Source: Paraburkholderia lycopersici (GTDB taxonomy: Bacteria > Pseudomonadota > Gammaproteobacteria > Burkholderiales > Burkholderiaceae). Taken from it: DNA of 64,000 nucleotides. The notes beneath the pieces were generated by a model that was given only the letters and a program-made list of their open reading frames with translations, had not been told where the DNA came from and searched no databases. The DNA lies in contig NZ_FMYQ01000035.1 in NCBI RefSeq assembly GCF_900096975.1, forward strand, positions 1 through 64,000, given 5' to 3'. Positions 28,036 to 35,461 of the stretch are shown here, piece by piece. Both the position numbers and the translations under genes were made by a program. Numbering within the stretch: position 1 is the first letter of the stretch; the number at the start of each line of letters is the position of its first letter.

Positions 28036-30165
28036 TCATTCGCTGCGCGCATGCGTGGTGATCTGCACGAAATCGGCGACGATGTGCCCCGCGCCGTAAC
28101 GCGTCTGCATCTGCTTCAGTTGCTCGTCGACGGCGGCGAGATAGGCGGCCCGAGACTCGGCGGGCGGCCGCAGCCCGTCGAACAGCGGCGCGGGCGTAAT
28201 CAGCAGCACGACCATCTCGGTGCCGAACGGTTTGTCCACGACCCAGTCGCCCGTGCCGCCGACCGTGGCCGAAAAGCCCGGCGGCGCCTGGTTGTCGCGT
28301 TCGTGATTGCTCGGCACGAGATGCACGACGCTGCCGTCGAGCGCGAAATAATCGACGTTGACATACGAGTCGTAATGCGGCGTGGTGATATCCACGACGA
28401 GCGGCGTGCCCTGCGCGAGTTGCGCGTCCGGCGGCCGCGTGCGGATCGTCGCCCCGCCCCCTGCCTGATGATTGGCGCGCCAGTAAGGCGCGAACGCGCT
28501 GACGACCTCGCAGTTATGGCTGTCGACGGGAATCACTTCGAGTTTCGCCCCCTGCGCCCCGGGCGTTTGCGCAAGCGCGTCGCGAACGTGAGCCATGCTG
28601 TCGCCCGGATTGGCGAACCCGCGAACCTGGAGCACCTGCGCCGGCAGCGACGCTGCCAGCGCCGAGCACGGGATGCGCGCGAGCGTCGAGTTCAGCGCGG
28701 CCAGCGCCGTTGCGCCCGGCACGGCGGCCTCCGCCATGGGCGCGGACACGGGCGCGGAAACGGACGCGCTCGCGGCAGCCCCATGCGCAACGGCAACGGC
28801 GGGCATTGCGGTGAGGAGCGTCCCGGCCGGGGCTGCCGGGACGCTCGCCGGGCCATCTGTCTGCGCGACCGTGTTCGCCGCGCTGGCGGAAGGCGCGACG
28901 GCCACGGAAGCGCTCGCACGCGGCTCTTCATGCCAGGACAGCGCGCGGTAGCCGACCCACAGCCCGCCGGCCACCACGATGGCCCCCGCGCCAATCGCCC
29001 CGAGGCGCGCGCCGGAGAACGCCGATGCATGGGGCAGCACGCCCATGCCCTCGAGGAACTGGTTGACGCTGGCGGTGCGCGACGCACGGTCAAACGAAAG
29101 CGACGTGCTCAACGTGCGCCATTGCGTGCGGTCGAGCCCCGGCGGACGCTCGGCGCGCATCTTCTCGCTGCGCGCCTGGGTGGCCGACTTGCGGCTGAAC
29201 GGATGTTTGCCGGTCAACAGTTCGTAAGTCACGCATGCAAGCGCGTAGACATCGTCGCGCGGGTCCGGCTCGCGGTGCTCGAACATCTCGGGGCTCGCAT
29301 AGGCGGGCGTGATTCCGCCCAATGTCGCGGGATCGAAAACGGTGACGTCGGGATCTTCTTCCGGTCGCTGAAACACGCGGGCAATGCCGAAGTCGATCAC
29401 CTTGACGTCGCCGCCGTCGGTGAGGAACACATTGGCGGGCTTGAAATCGCAATGCACGAAGCCGCGCTCGTGCGCATAAGCCAATGCCTGTCCCATGCCT
29501 GCAATGACCGGCCGGGCCTGATCGAACGGCATGCCCGCGAAACCCGGTTTGCGCAGCAGTTTGCTGAGCGGCTTGCCCGACAGATACTCCATCGTGAGGT
29601 AGACGAGCGGCCCGTCGCGATCGAAGTCGTACACCGTGACGATATTGCGGTGCGCGAGCGTTTGCGCCTTGCGGGCCTCGCGCTGGAGCGCGATCAACGA
29701 AGTCGGCTGGCCGCGAAACTGCACGTTCAGCACCTTGATCGCGATATAAGGTTTGCGGTCGGAAGCTTCGAGCTTGCGCAGATCGAGCGCCTTGTAGACG
29801 GTGCCCATGCCGCCCACGCCCAGACATTCTTCGAGCACGAAGCGTCCGTTGAGCGTATCGCCGATGCCCTTCACGTGCTCGGCTTCCTCGGATGCGGCTG
29901 AACTCGCGGCCGCGAGACTCTCCTGGACGCGGGTTTCGTCGCCCGTGGCCGCCGTGCTGTCCAGGCGGTGCTCGATGCGGCGCAGAACTTCCGCGTAGTC
30001 GGCATCCGGCAGCGGATGAAGCGTCTGCGTCGCGTCCACCGCTTCGCGCAGGCGCGCGCAATTCGCCGAATCGACCGCAAGCACGCGGTCGACCTCGGCG
30101 AAGAACGCCTCACGTGAAAGCGTTCCGCTCTGAAACGTCTGGATCAGCTGCGTGAGGCTCATCAT
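28036..30165 (-). CDS. Membrane Ser/Thr protein kinase with C-terminal DUF4384-like domain
   Basis: 709 residues. An N-terminal helical region of about 100 residues is followed by a Hanks-type kinase domain (about residues 105-370). The glycine loop is CLGVGGMGTVYKA, the ATP lysine AIKVL, the catalytic loop HCDFKPANVFL, the Mg loop DFGIARVF and the activation segment YASPEMFEH, so all catalytic residues are present. A single transmembrane helix (IGAGAIVVAGGLWVGY, about residue 395) leads to an Ala/Pro-rich linker. The periplasmic end matches a DUF4384-type domain (VVDITTPHYDSYVNVDYFALDGSVVHLVPS). Related kinases regulate type VI secretion. Here the neighbours are a PP2C phosphatase, FHA protein and C39 exporter, so regulation of that exporter is proposed. 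It is divergent from the first peptide gene. Confidence 0.9.
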   Translation of the reverse strand: MMSLTQLIQTFQSGTLSREAFFAEVDRVLAVDSANCARLREAVDATQTLHPLPDADYAEVLRRIEHRLDSTAATGDETRVQESLAAASSAASEEAEHVKGIGDTLNGRFVLEECLGVGGMGTVYKALDLRKLEASDRKPYIAIKVLNVQFRGQPTSLIALQREARKAQTLAHRNIVTVYDFDRDGPLVYLTMEYLSGKPLSKLLRKPGFAGMPFDQARPVIAGMGQALAYAHERGFVHCDFKPANVFLTDGGDVKVIDFGIARVFQRPEEDPDVTVFDPATLGGITPAYASPEMFEHREPDPRDDVYALACVTYELLTGKHPFSRKSATQARSEKMRAERPPGLDRTQWRTLSTSLSFDRASRTASVNQFLEGMGVLPHASAFSGARLGAIGAGAIVVAGGLWVGYRALSWHEEPRASASVAVAPSASAANTVAQTDGPASVPAAPAGTLLTAMPAVAVAHGAAASASVSAPVSAPMAEAAVPGATALAALNSTLARIPCSALAASLPAQVLQVRGFANPGDSMAHVRDALAQTPGAQGAKLEVIPVDSHNCEVVSAFAPYWRANHQAGGGATIRTRPPDAQLAQGTPLVVDITTPHYDSYVNVDYFALDGSVVHLVPSNHERDNQAPPGFSATVGGTGDWVVDKPFGTEMVVLLITPAPLFDGLRPPAESRAAYLAAVDEQLKQMQTRYGAGHIVADFVQITTHARSE

Positions 30166-30452
30166 TCCCAGCCCTTCTACTCAGCTCCAGCCGGGCCGAC
30201 GCGATCGCGGCGCAAGATTGCGGCACAACAGCGCGCTGCAATGGGCGGCATTGGCTGCAAGGCGCGATCCCCGTCGAGTCCGCTGCAATGTGGTCTCGTC
30301 GTCCTCTACAGGATACAGACTCGCCGCGCGCCCTGCGCCCGCCATGGCCTGCGCCAACGCACGCAAAACACCTTGCGGCAAGGTCTGAAGAAAGATTAGT
30401 CCGCCGCAACGTCTAGCGCAATCGGTGCCCGAACTAGCGGCCCGCTCGCCGG

Positions 30453-30471
30453 TGTTGCCATGAAACCAACG
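30453..30471. promoter_or_regulatory. Candidate enhancer site TGTTG-N9-CAACG upstream of peptide A
   Basis: A 19-bp imperfect palindrome, 143 bp upstream of the sigma-54 promoter at 30614. It has the same half-site spacing as TGTCG-N9-CGACA at 32780 and 44891. It is weaker than those two (one changed base per arm). Confidence 0.45.
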
Positions 30472-30613
30472 ACGCTCAGACGCACTGTTGGGCGCACGCC
30501 ACCAGCGTCGTTGCGCGCAGACCGCGCCATAGGCCGCGCACGCGCGCATCACCTCGGCTCAATGCTCCGCCGCACAAGGCGGCGCGCTCTTCGACCCATG
30601 CGCGCCGCGTTGC

Positions 30614-30628
30614 TGGCACGTCCTGTGC
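30614..30628 (+). promoter_or_regulatory. Sigma-54 promoter for peptide A
   Basis: TGGCACG-TCCT-GTGC fits the -24/-12 consensus TGGCACG-N4-TTGC with one mismatch and has the invariant GG and GC 10 bases apart. Its GC lies 76 bases before the ATG at 30704. A sigma-54 activator is encoded in the same cluster. Confidence 0.75.
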
Positions 30629-30703
30629 ATTAAGGGAAGCGAGCCCGCAACACACTGCAGCTCAATCGCCAACTACCCTGTATTACCCTTCTGGAGAACT
30701 GTC

Positions 30704-30970
30704 ATGAGCAAGCTGATGATCGCAGACCTGAGCGTCGCCCAGGAACTCGGCCGCCGCGAAATGGGCGCCGTACGCGGCGGCAACCTGGCCCTGTGGCCCG
30801 TCTACCCGACGCCGAGCGTGAAGTACGACACCACCAACTTCACCGCCGAACAGGTGATCGGCCAGACCAACAGCATCGTGGCCAACGTGGGCAACGACGT
30901 CGCATTCGCGTCGAACATCCACGCGTCGGTCAACCCGGTGCAGACGGCCCACAACACGATCAACTTCTGA
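30704..30970 (+). CDS. Double-glycine leader small secreted protein (peptide A)
   Basis: 88 residues. Leader residues 1-26 are MSKLMIADLSVAQELGRREM plus GAVRGG. The residues recognised by C39 peptidases are in place relative to the cut after GG (L at -12, M at -7, V at -4). The predicted mature part is 62 residues, starts NLALWPVYP, and is rich in Asn, Val, Thr, Gln and Ser (FTAEQVIGQTNSIV, NDVAFASNI, AHNTINF at the end). It has no cysteine. CTGGAG lies 6-7 bases before the ATG. It is probably exported by the C39-ABC protein encoded at 35458-38529. The nearest relative is peptide E at 44378, which has nearly the same leader and C-terminal half. Activity (bacteriocin, signal, or fibre/matrix subunit) is unknown. 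Confidence 0.85.
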   Translation: MSKLMIADLSVAQELGRREMGAVRGGNLALWPVYPTPSVKYDTTNFTAEQVIGQTNSIVANVGNDVAFASNIHASVNPVQTAHNTINF

Positions 30971-30990
30971 TCGCCCCGACGGCGGCGCGA

Positions 30991-31014
30991 ACGCACCCCG
31001 GTTCATCGGTGCGT
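30991..31014 (+). terminator. Stem-loop between peptides A and B
   Basis: ACGCACC and GGTGCGT form a perfect 7-bp stem around a 10-base loop. No T-run follows, so it may be an attenuating or RNA-stabilising hairpin rather than a full terminator. Confidence 0.4.
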
Positions 31015-31052
31015 CGCGTCCGCCGGCATTCATCCGCTTCTGGAGGTGCATC

Positions 31053-31325
31053 ATGTGTTCCCTCGTCATTCGCGAGCTGGCTCCCGGCACGGAGCTCGAC
31101 CGCCGCGCCATGACCGCCGTGCGCGGCGGCAACAACGGCTCATCCTATGGTTACGGTTCGATCGCCAACATCAACGTGTCGCCGAACATCGTGCAGAACA
31201 TCTCGCAGGTTCAGGTGGTCGACGTCGCCGCGCTCAACAACATCGGCTATATCGGCGCCGGCTTCGGGCCGCTGAACCTCAAGGTCAATCCCTCGCAATA
31301 CGCGAGCACGGGCGCGATGTTTTAG
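31053..31325 (+). CDS. Double-glycine leader small secreted protein (peptide B)
   Basis: 90 residues. Its 26-residue leader MCSLVIRELAPGTELDRRAM plus TAVRGG aligns without gaps to peptide A. The mature part (64 residues) starts NNGSSYGYGSIANINVSPN and is rich in Asn, Gly, Val, Ile and Gln (NIVQNISQVQVVDV, LNNIGYIGAGFGPLNLKV). One cysteine sits only in the leader. GGAGG precedes the ATG. No separate sigma-54 site is visible in the 82-bp gap, so co-transcription with peptide A is likely. A small GGCGCC-GCAA-GGCGCC hairpin follows at 31355-31370. Confidence 0.8.
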   Translation: MCSLVIRELAPGTELDRRAMTAVRGGNNGSSYGYGSIANINVSPNIVQNISQVQVVDVAALNNIGYIGAGFGPLNLKVNPSQYASTGAMF

Positions 31326-31503
31326 CCGCCGCGCTGCTCCGGCCCCTCGCAGACGGCGCCGCAAGGCGCCGCCTGCCTGTTCGCGTGCGCCTCGCGCCGC
31401 CTATACTGGGGAACACGGGGTGAACGCCCCGCAAACCTACCGCAACGCCGCGGCGGCACGGCGCGCTGCTTCGCGCCTCGCATCCGCTCTCGTGGAGCAG
31501 GCC

Positions 31504-31710
31504 ATGGGCATTCTGGTCATCAAGGATCTTCCGGAAAGCGTGGATCTGGACAAGCAGGCAATGGCCGCGTTCAGCGGCGGCGCCCGAGTCGCGTCGCGCG
31601 AAACGCTGCTCGCGCCGCGTCCGTTCATCGCAATACGCATCGGCGCGGCGACATCCCGTGCGCCGGTCGCGGAAACCTCGAAGCCGCCGCGACCCACGCT
31701 GCTGCGCTGA
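31504..31710 (+). CDS. Double-glycine leader small peptide (peptide C)
   Basis: 68 residues. The leader MGILVIKDLPESVDLDKQAM plus AAFSGG is again exactly 26 residues and keeps L4, I6, D8, L9, L15, D16, M20 and GG. The core differs from the others: 42 residues, basic and Pro/Arg-rich (SRETLLAPRPFIAIRIGA, KPPRPTLLR), with no Asn/Gln-rich stretch. GTGGAGC lies 8-9 bases upstream of the ATG. It might be a distinct type of cargo, such as a cationic antimicrobial, or a degenerate member. It ends 25 bp before the convergent small gene at 31736. Confidence 0.65.
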   Translation: MGILVIKDLPESVDLDKQAMAAFSGGARVASRETLLAPRPFIAIRIGAATSRAPVAETSKPPRPTLLR

Positions 31711-31735
31711 ATTCGCATCTGTGCCGCAACACGGA

Positions 31736-31978
31736 TCAGGCGGCGCGGGCCGTCATGGCCGGACGGGCGGCCGCCGGCGGAAACACGCACCATGAGCCAT
31801 CGCCGTGACGAAAGAAGAAGATCGCAATCGTGCGAGCCGGATGAACCGCCTCGACGCAAACAAAACGCAGCCGGTGTTCCTGTGTGCGGCTAAAGCGCAC
31901 CACGCGGGCCGGCACGCATGCATTGGGCGCGAGCCATTTGTCGACGAGGGTGCGCAGCGGCGATCCGGTGGGGTTCAT
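31736..31978 (-). CDS. Small hypothetical protein downstream of the LRAT gene
   Basis: 80 residues (MNPTGSPLRTLVDKWLAPNA and on to an Ala/Arg-rich end). A strong ribosome site AGGAGA lies 7 bases before the ATG, which supports translation. It follows the LRAT gene by 48 bp on the same strand and would be co-transcribed. Mid-protein segments FVCVEAVHPARTIAIFFFRHGDGSWCVF look like a short beta-sheet unit. No family is recognised. It could assist the LRAT protein or act as an immunity or chaperone-type partner; that is a guess from position only. Confidence 0.55.
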   Translation of the reverse strand: MNPTGSPLRTLVDKWLAPNACVPARVVRFSRTQEHRLRFVCVEAVHPARTIAIFFFRHGDGSWCVFPPAAARPAMTARAA

Positions 31979-32026
31979 GATGGTCTCCTAAGCATGTGGG
32001 GGCAGCATCGTCTGAAGCACTGGCGC

Positions 32027-32539
32027 TCACGCCGCCTGCATGGCGTACGCGCTGCGCCGCGCATGAACCAGCGCGCGGACGACGCGCAACCCGGCAAGCG
32101 GATGGGCAACGCAGGCGCGAACCTGTTCGCTGCGGCCTTTGCCGTCCACGCACCAGGTACAGAAATGCTCGCAGTTGTTGCTGAGCAGCCGATAGCGGTC
32201 TTCGCCGAGACGCGAGCGCGCCCGCGCCACGGCCGCGCGGCCCGCATACGCCGCCAGCGGATGCGCGACGACGGCGACTTCGTGCCCGGCCGCAAAGCGC
32301 TCGAGCGTGACTTCTTCGACCGGCCCGCGATGCAGCGACTTGCACAGCCCTGCGTAATGAACGACACGGCCCGCGCCGACATAGATCCCGTGATGGCTGT
32401 AGCCCGTGCGCAGCGAGACGAGATGCGCGCCCAGCGGCGGTTCTTCCGCGGCCGGCGTCGCCGGTCGAGCGACCGAGCGGACGTCGGCGCAGGACGCTGC
32501 GTCTGCGCTGCGGTTCATCAGTTGAAGATCGAGGCTCAT
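32027..32539 (-). CDS. LRAT-domain (NlpC/P60-fold) protein
   Basis: 170 residues. After a polar N-terminus of about 33 residues comes GAHLVSLRTGYSHHGIYVGAGRVVHYAG, the strand-helix unit of the lecithin:retinol acyltransferase family with the catalytic His (about residue 49) and second His (VVHYAG). The LLSNNCEHFCTWCVDG motif then carries the nucleophilic Cys (about residue 123). The triad is complete. Family members are thiol-type acyltransferases, phospholipases or amidases. The gene is read from its own sigma-54 promoter at 32609-32623, and is embedded among the double-glycine peptide genes. Acylation or trimming of exported peptides, or of membrane lipids at the exit site, are possible roles (inference). 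There is no signal peptide; the C-terminal part is helical and Arg/Ala-rich. Confidence 0.85.
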   Translation of the reverse strand: MSLDLQLMNRSADAASCADVRSVARPATPAAEEPPLGAHLVSLRTGYSHHGIYVGAGRVVHYAGLCKSLHRGPVEEVTLERFAAGHEVAVVAHPLAAYAGRAAVARARSRLGEDRYRLLSNNCEHFCTWCVDGKGRSEQVRACVAHPLAGLRVVRALVHARRSAYAMQAA

Positions 32540-32608
32540 GGCGAGGTCCGTCTGGCTGGTTGCCGGCGCCCCGGAATGCCGAGGGGTTTGCCGGTTGCCA
32601 ACTATCCT

Positions 32609-32623
32609 GCATCAGCCATGCCA
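32609..32623 (-). promoter_or_regulatory. Sigma-54 promoter for the LRAT gene
   Basis: Minus strand TGGCATG-GCTG-ATGC has GG and GC at the required distance. The GC lies 70 bases before the ATG at 32539. It shares the region with a divergent sigma-54 promoter at 32948. Confidence 0.65.
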
Positions 32624-32779
32624 GGCAGGCCGACGACGGCTGCGCAAGGCTCCGGGCGAAGACAGGCTCTACGGTGGCGCCGGCGTGTCGGTGACGGGCC
32701 AACGAAGCCGCCGGGCAGGTGTTCGTGGCAAACCACCAGTTCGCAGCCGATTCCGCGGGCGAATGGCCCGTTTCAAATG

Positions 32780-32798
32780 TGTCGGACTGCTGACGACA
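32780..32798. promoter_or_regulatory. Candidate enhancer site TGTCG-N9-CGACA between divergent sigma-54 promoters
   Basis: A 19-bp palindrome with perfect 5-bp arms. It lies 150 bp upstream of the promoter at 32948 and 157 bp from the one at 32609-32623. It could serve both. The same motif is at 44891-44909. Confidence 0.6.
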
Positions 32799-32947
32799 AT
32801 GGGCCTCGCGGTGTTGGCCTGCTCACGACCATTGCGCAGCCAGCCCGTGGGGCGCCAGGATGCGGAGAATGCGGACTCTCGCCGGAGCGTCTCGATGGAC
32901 AAGGCTCGCGACGATGGGGCGAGGATCGGCCCGTCGTCGCCCCGGAA

Positions 32948-32962
32948 TGGCATGGTGCTTGC
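32948..32962 (+). promoter_or_regulatory. Sigma-54 promoter for peptide D and the PP2C phosphatase
   Basis: TGGCATG-GTGC-TTGC is a full match to the -12 element and has one change in the -24 element. The GC is 61 bases before the ATG of peptide D at 33023. The 483-bp region 32540-33022 holds no supported gene, only these regulatory sites. Confidence 0.75.
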
Positions 32963-33022
32963 AAGAGATGGACGGCAAGCCGCGTCCGCGGCCATCATCT
33001 GGAATCTGGACGGAGACTCATC

Positions 33023-33313
33023 ATGACCTCGCTCGCGATCACCGACCTTCACCTGCAACGCGACATCGACCGCAAGGCGATGTCGTTCATTCGCGGCGCC
33101 GGCGCGCCGTGGGTATTCGGCTGGATCCAGCCGTACGAACCCGCGCAGCCCGCCATGCTCGGCCCGGTCATCAATCTCTACCAGACCAGCAACACGTTCT
33201 ATGCGAACCAGGTCATCAACCAGTACCAGACGCTCGACGTGACCAACTCCGCGGCCAATTCGAACGTGACGGTGGGCGTGGGCCAGAACGGCAGGAACAA
33301 CGGTCTCGCGTAG
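33023..33313 (+). CDS. Double-glycine-type leader small secreted protein (peptide D, Gly-Ala variant)
   Basis: 96 residues. The leader MTSLAITDLHLQRDIDRKAM plus SFIRGA aligns without gaps to the other four, but the processing pair at 25-26 is Gly-Ala rather than Gly-Gly; a further Gly follows at 27. C39 peptidases usually accept GA. The mature part (about 70 residues) starts with Trp/Pro-rich APWVFGWIQPYEPAQP and continues into Asn/Gln/Val/Thr-rich sequence (FYANQVINQYQTLDVTN, SNVTVGVGQNGRNNGLA) with alternating polar and hydrophobic residues. No cysteine is present. GGAG lies 7 bases before the ATG. The PP2C gene starts 17 bp after its stop. Confidence 0.8.
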   Translation: MTSLAITDLHLQRDIDRKAMSFIRGAGAPWVFGWIQPYEPAQPAMLGPVINLYQTSNTFYANQVINQYQTLDVTNSAANSNVTVGVGQNGRNNGLA

Positions 33314-33330
33314 CCTATGGAGGCCCGATC

Positions 33331-34101
33331 GTGACGAGCGGATTGCAGTGGACCTCGGCGTCTCGCACCGATGTCGGCCGCGTGCGCGCGCTCAACGAGG
33401 ACGCGTGTCTCGATCTGCCGCGAGCGGGTTTGTGGGCGGTCGCCGACGGTATGGGCGGCCATACGGCGGGCGATCTGGCCAGTGCGATGATCGTGCGCGC
33501 GCTCGGCGCACTCGCCGCTCCGGACTCGCTTACCGGCTTTTCAGGCGCCGCACGTGGCGCGCTGCAAACGGTGAACCGCCAGTTGCGCGACGAAGCGGCG
33601 CGGCGCGGCGTGCGCATGATCGGCAGCACGGTCGCCGTGCTGATGGCGCGCGGGCGCGAATTCGGCTGGCTGTGGGCGGGCGACAGCCGCATCTATCTGT
33701 ATCGCGACGCGCGCCTCGAAGCGCTCACGACCGATCACAGCTATGTCGCGGAACTCCAGGCGCAGGGCCACCTGAGCGCCGAGGCCGCGCGCCACCATCC
33801 GTCACAGCATCTGATTACGCGGGCCGTCGGTGCGGCGGACTGGCTCGACCTCGACGAAGGCCGCATCGTCGTGCGCGACGGAGACCTCTTTCTGGTTTGC
33901 AGCGACGGCCTCAGCAACGAAGTGCAGGCGCCCGAGATGGCGCACGCGCTCGACGACGGAGACTGCCAGCTCGCAACGGACATGCTCGTCGACATGGCCT
34001 TGCGGGCCGGCGGGCGCGACAACATCACGGCCGTGGTCGTGCGCGTCGACGACCCCGGCGGCGCCGACCATACGCTCGTCAATCCGGCCGTGGAGCGCTG
34101 A
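33331..34101 (+). CDS. PP2C-family Ser/Thr protein phosphatase
   Basis: 256 residues, a complete PPM/PP2C domain: SRTDVGRVRALNEDACLD, the metal-binding LWAVADGMGGHTAGDLAS, TVAVLMARGREFGWLWAGDSRIYLYR, FLVCSDGLSNEV and the terminal GRDNITAVVVRV with the second metal Asp. It would reverse phosphorylation made by the kinase at 28036. The start is GTG 33331, with GGAGG 8 bases upstream; there is no ATG in a suitable position. It is co-transcribed with peptide D from a sigma-54 promoter, so the phosphatase rises together with cargo synthesis. Confidence 0.9.
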   Translation: MTSGLQWTSASRTDVGRVRALNEDACLDLPRAGLWAVADGMGGHTAGDLASAMIVRALGALAAPDSLTGFSGAARGALQTVNRQLRDEAARRGVRMIGSTVAVLMARGREFGWLWAGDSRIYLYRDARLEALTTDHSYVAELQAQGHLSAEAARHHPSQHLITRAVGAADWLDLDEGRIVVRDGDLFLVCSDGLSNEVQAPEMAHALDDGDCQLATDMLVDMALRAGGRDNITAVVVRVDDPGGADHTLVNPAVER

Positions 34102-34114
34102 GCGCATACCGGCC

Positions 34115-35461
34115 TCACGAGTCCTTCTCGTGACTGGCCTTGTCCGCGTGACGAAAATCCTTCGAGCGAATGCCGTGTTTCTTGAGCAGCATCTGCAGAT
34201 GCGAGCGGTTCATCTCGCAGCGACGCGCAAGCTCGGCGACCGTGCCGCCCGTTTCCTGCAGGCCGCGTTCGAGAAATGCGCGCTCGGCTTCGTCGCTCGC
34301 GGCGCGCTTCGCGTCGCTGAGCGAGAGCGACGCGCCCGGCGACTCCGTCTCCACGGCGCGCAGCACCGGCACTGTGGGCTTCGGACGGATGTCGTCGGGC
34401 AGATGCTCGATGTCGGCGGTATCGCCGGCGAGGCAGGACAGCCGGTAGACGAGGTTGCGCAACTCGCGGATGTTGCCCGGGTACGCATACGTGAGCAGGA
34501 AATCGCGCAACTTCGGCGTGAGCTTCACCGGGCGGCGCTTGAGCTGGCCGGCGGCCTCGTCGCCGAACCAGGCGATGAGCAAGGGGATTTCGTCGCTGCG
34601 TTCGCGCAGCGCGGGCAACGTGACGTGGATGACGCTCAGCCGGTAGAAGAGATCCTCGCGGAACTGCCCCTGCGCGGCAAGCTCGCGCAGGTTCCGGTTG
34701 GTCGCGGCAACGATGCGCGTGTCCACCGCAATCGGTTCGTCGGAGCCCACGCGCTGGATTTCGTGCGATTCGAGCACGCGCAGCAGCTTGACCTGGCCTT
34801 GCAGCGGCAACTCGCCGATCTCGTCGAGAAAGATCGTGCCGGTATGAGCGCTTTCGAACTTGCCTTTGCGGTCGCTCGACGCGCCCGTGAACGCGCCCCG
34901 GCGGTGGCCGAACAGTTCCGATTCGAGCAGGTTGTCGGGAATCGCGCCGCAGTTCACCGAAATGTAGGGCCGGTCGGCGCGCGCGCCGTTGGCGTGAATC
35001 ACTTTCGCCATCAGTTCCTTGCCGGTACCGCTTTCGCCGTCGATCAGCACGGGCAGATCGGTCGGCGCCGCCTTTTCAGCAATTTCCAGCGCCGCGAGCA
35101 GCTTCGGGTTGTCGCCGAATATCCCCTCGAAAATGAAGCTGCGTGCGATCAGCGCCTCGCGCCGCCGGTGCGCCGAAGGCGCGAGCGCCTCCGGCTTTCC
35201 GGGCGCGTCGAGCGCGTCGAGCGCATCGAGCGCATCGAGCGTGTCGGGCACTTCGGCTGCCGCTTCGATGAAGCGCTCCTTGCGCGAAAGCTGCATGACT
35301 TCGTCGCGCAGCGCATTCGACTGGTTCAGCAGCTTCTCGATCTCGGCGCGTTCGAGCCGCGGCGCCCAGCGCAGCGTGGAGCGCAGGATCTCGATCTTTT
35401 CGAGCAGCCCCGCATAAGAAACCACGGAACTGCCAAACCCGTGCGGATCGAAAAGTTTCAT
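34115..35461 (-). CDS. Sigma-54-dependent activator (AAA+ / Fis) without receiver domain
   Basis: 448 residues. The N-terminal 115 residues match no sensory domain I recognise (no receiver aspartate, no GAF or PAS pattern) and end in a DALDALDALDA linker. The AAA+ core (about 120-350) is complete: IDGESGTGKELMAKVIH (Walker A), ELFGHRRGAFTGASSDRKGKFE with the sigma-54-contacting GAFTGA loop, and GTIFLDEIGELPLQGQVKLLRVLE (Walker B). The C-terminal Fis-type HTH is GGTVAELARRCEMNRSHLQMLLKKHGI. It is the natural activator for the sigma-54 promoters in this cluster. The start overlaps the exporter stop by 4 bp, so it is the last gene of the exporter operon. Confidence 0.92.
   Translation of the reverse strand: MKLFDPHGFGSSVVSYAGLLEKIEILRSTLRWAPRLERAEIEKLLNQSNALRDEVMQLSRKERFIEAAAEVPDTLDALDALDALDAPGKPEALAPSAHRRREALIARSFIFEGIFGDNPKLLAALEIAEKAAPTDLPVLIDGESGTGKELMAKVIHANGARADRPYISVNCGAIPDNLLESELFGHRRGAFTGASSDRKGKFESAHTGTIFLDEIGELPLQGQVKLLRVLESHEIQRVGSDEPIAVDTRIVAATNRNLRELAAQGQFREDLFYRLSVIHVTLPALRERSDEIPLLIAWFGDEAAGQLKRRPVKLTPKLRDFLLTYAYPGNIRELRNLVYRLSCLAGDTADIEHLPDDIRPKPTVPVLRAVETESPGASLSLSDAKRAASDEAERAFLERGLQETGGTVAELARRCEMNRSHLQMLLKKHGIRSKDFRHADKASHEKDS
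35203..35245. repeat. 9-bp repeats encoding a Asp-Ala-Leu linker
   Basis: GCG(C/T)(A/G)TCGA-type 9-mers run head to tail and encode repeated LDA triplets in the linker between the N-terminal region and the AAA+ domain of the sigma-54 activator. In-frame length variation is expected. Confidence 0.7.

Larger units (their letters stand above)
30166..30703. promoter_or_regulatory. Divergent regulatory region kinase/peptide A
   Basis: 538 bp without a gene. It contains a sigma-54 promoter for peptide A at 30614-30628 and a candidate activator site at 30453-30471. No promoter for the kinase was pinned down by eye. The 5' leader of peptide A from about 30640 is very similar to that of peptide E near 44720. 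Confidence 0.6.

Noticed and set aside
27871-29901. Plus-strand open frame of 676 codons
   Set aside because: Antisense to the Ser/Thr kinase, whose catalytic residues are all present on the minus strand.
32538-33026. Plus-strand open frame between LRAT gene and peptide D
   Set aside because: It overlaps both sigma-54 promoters and the palindrome, has Arg/Gly-rich low-complexity content and no ribosome site.
30704-33313. Lanthipeptide or other heavily modified RiPP cluster
   Set aside because: No dehydratase, cyclase, YcaO or radical-SAM gene is present, and mature cores of A, B, D and E have no cysteine. Only the LRAT-fold protein could modify the peptides.
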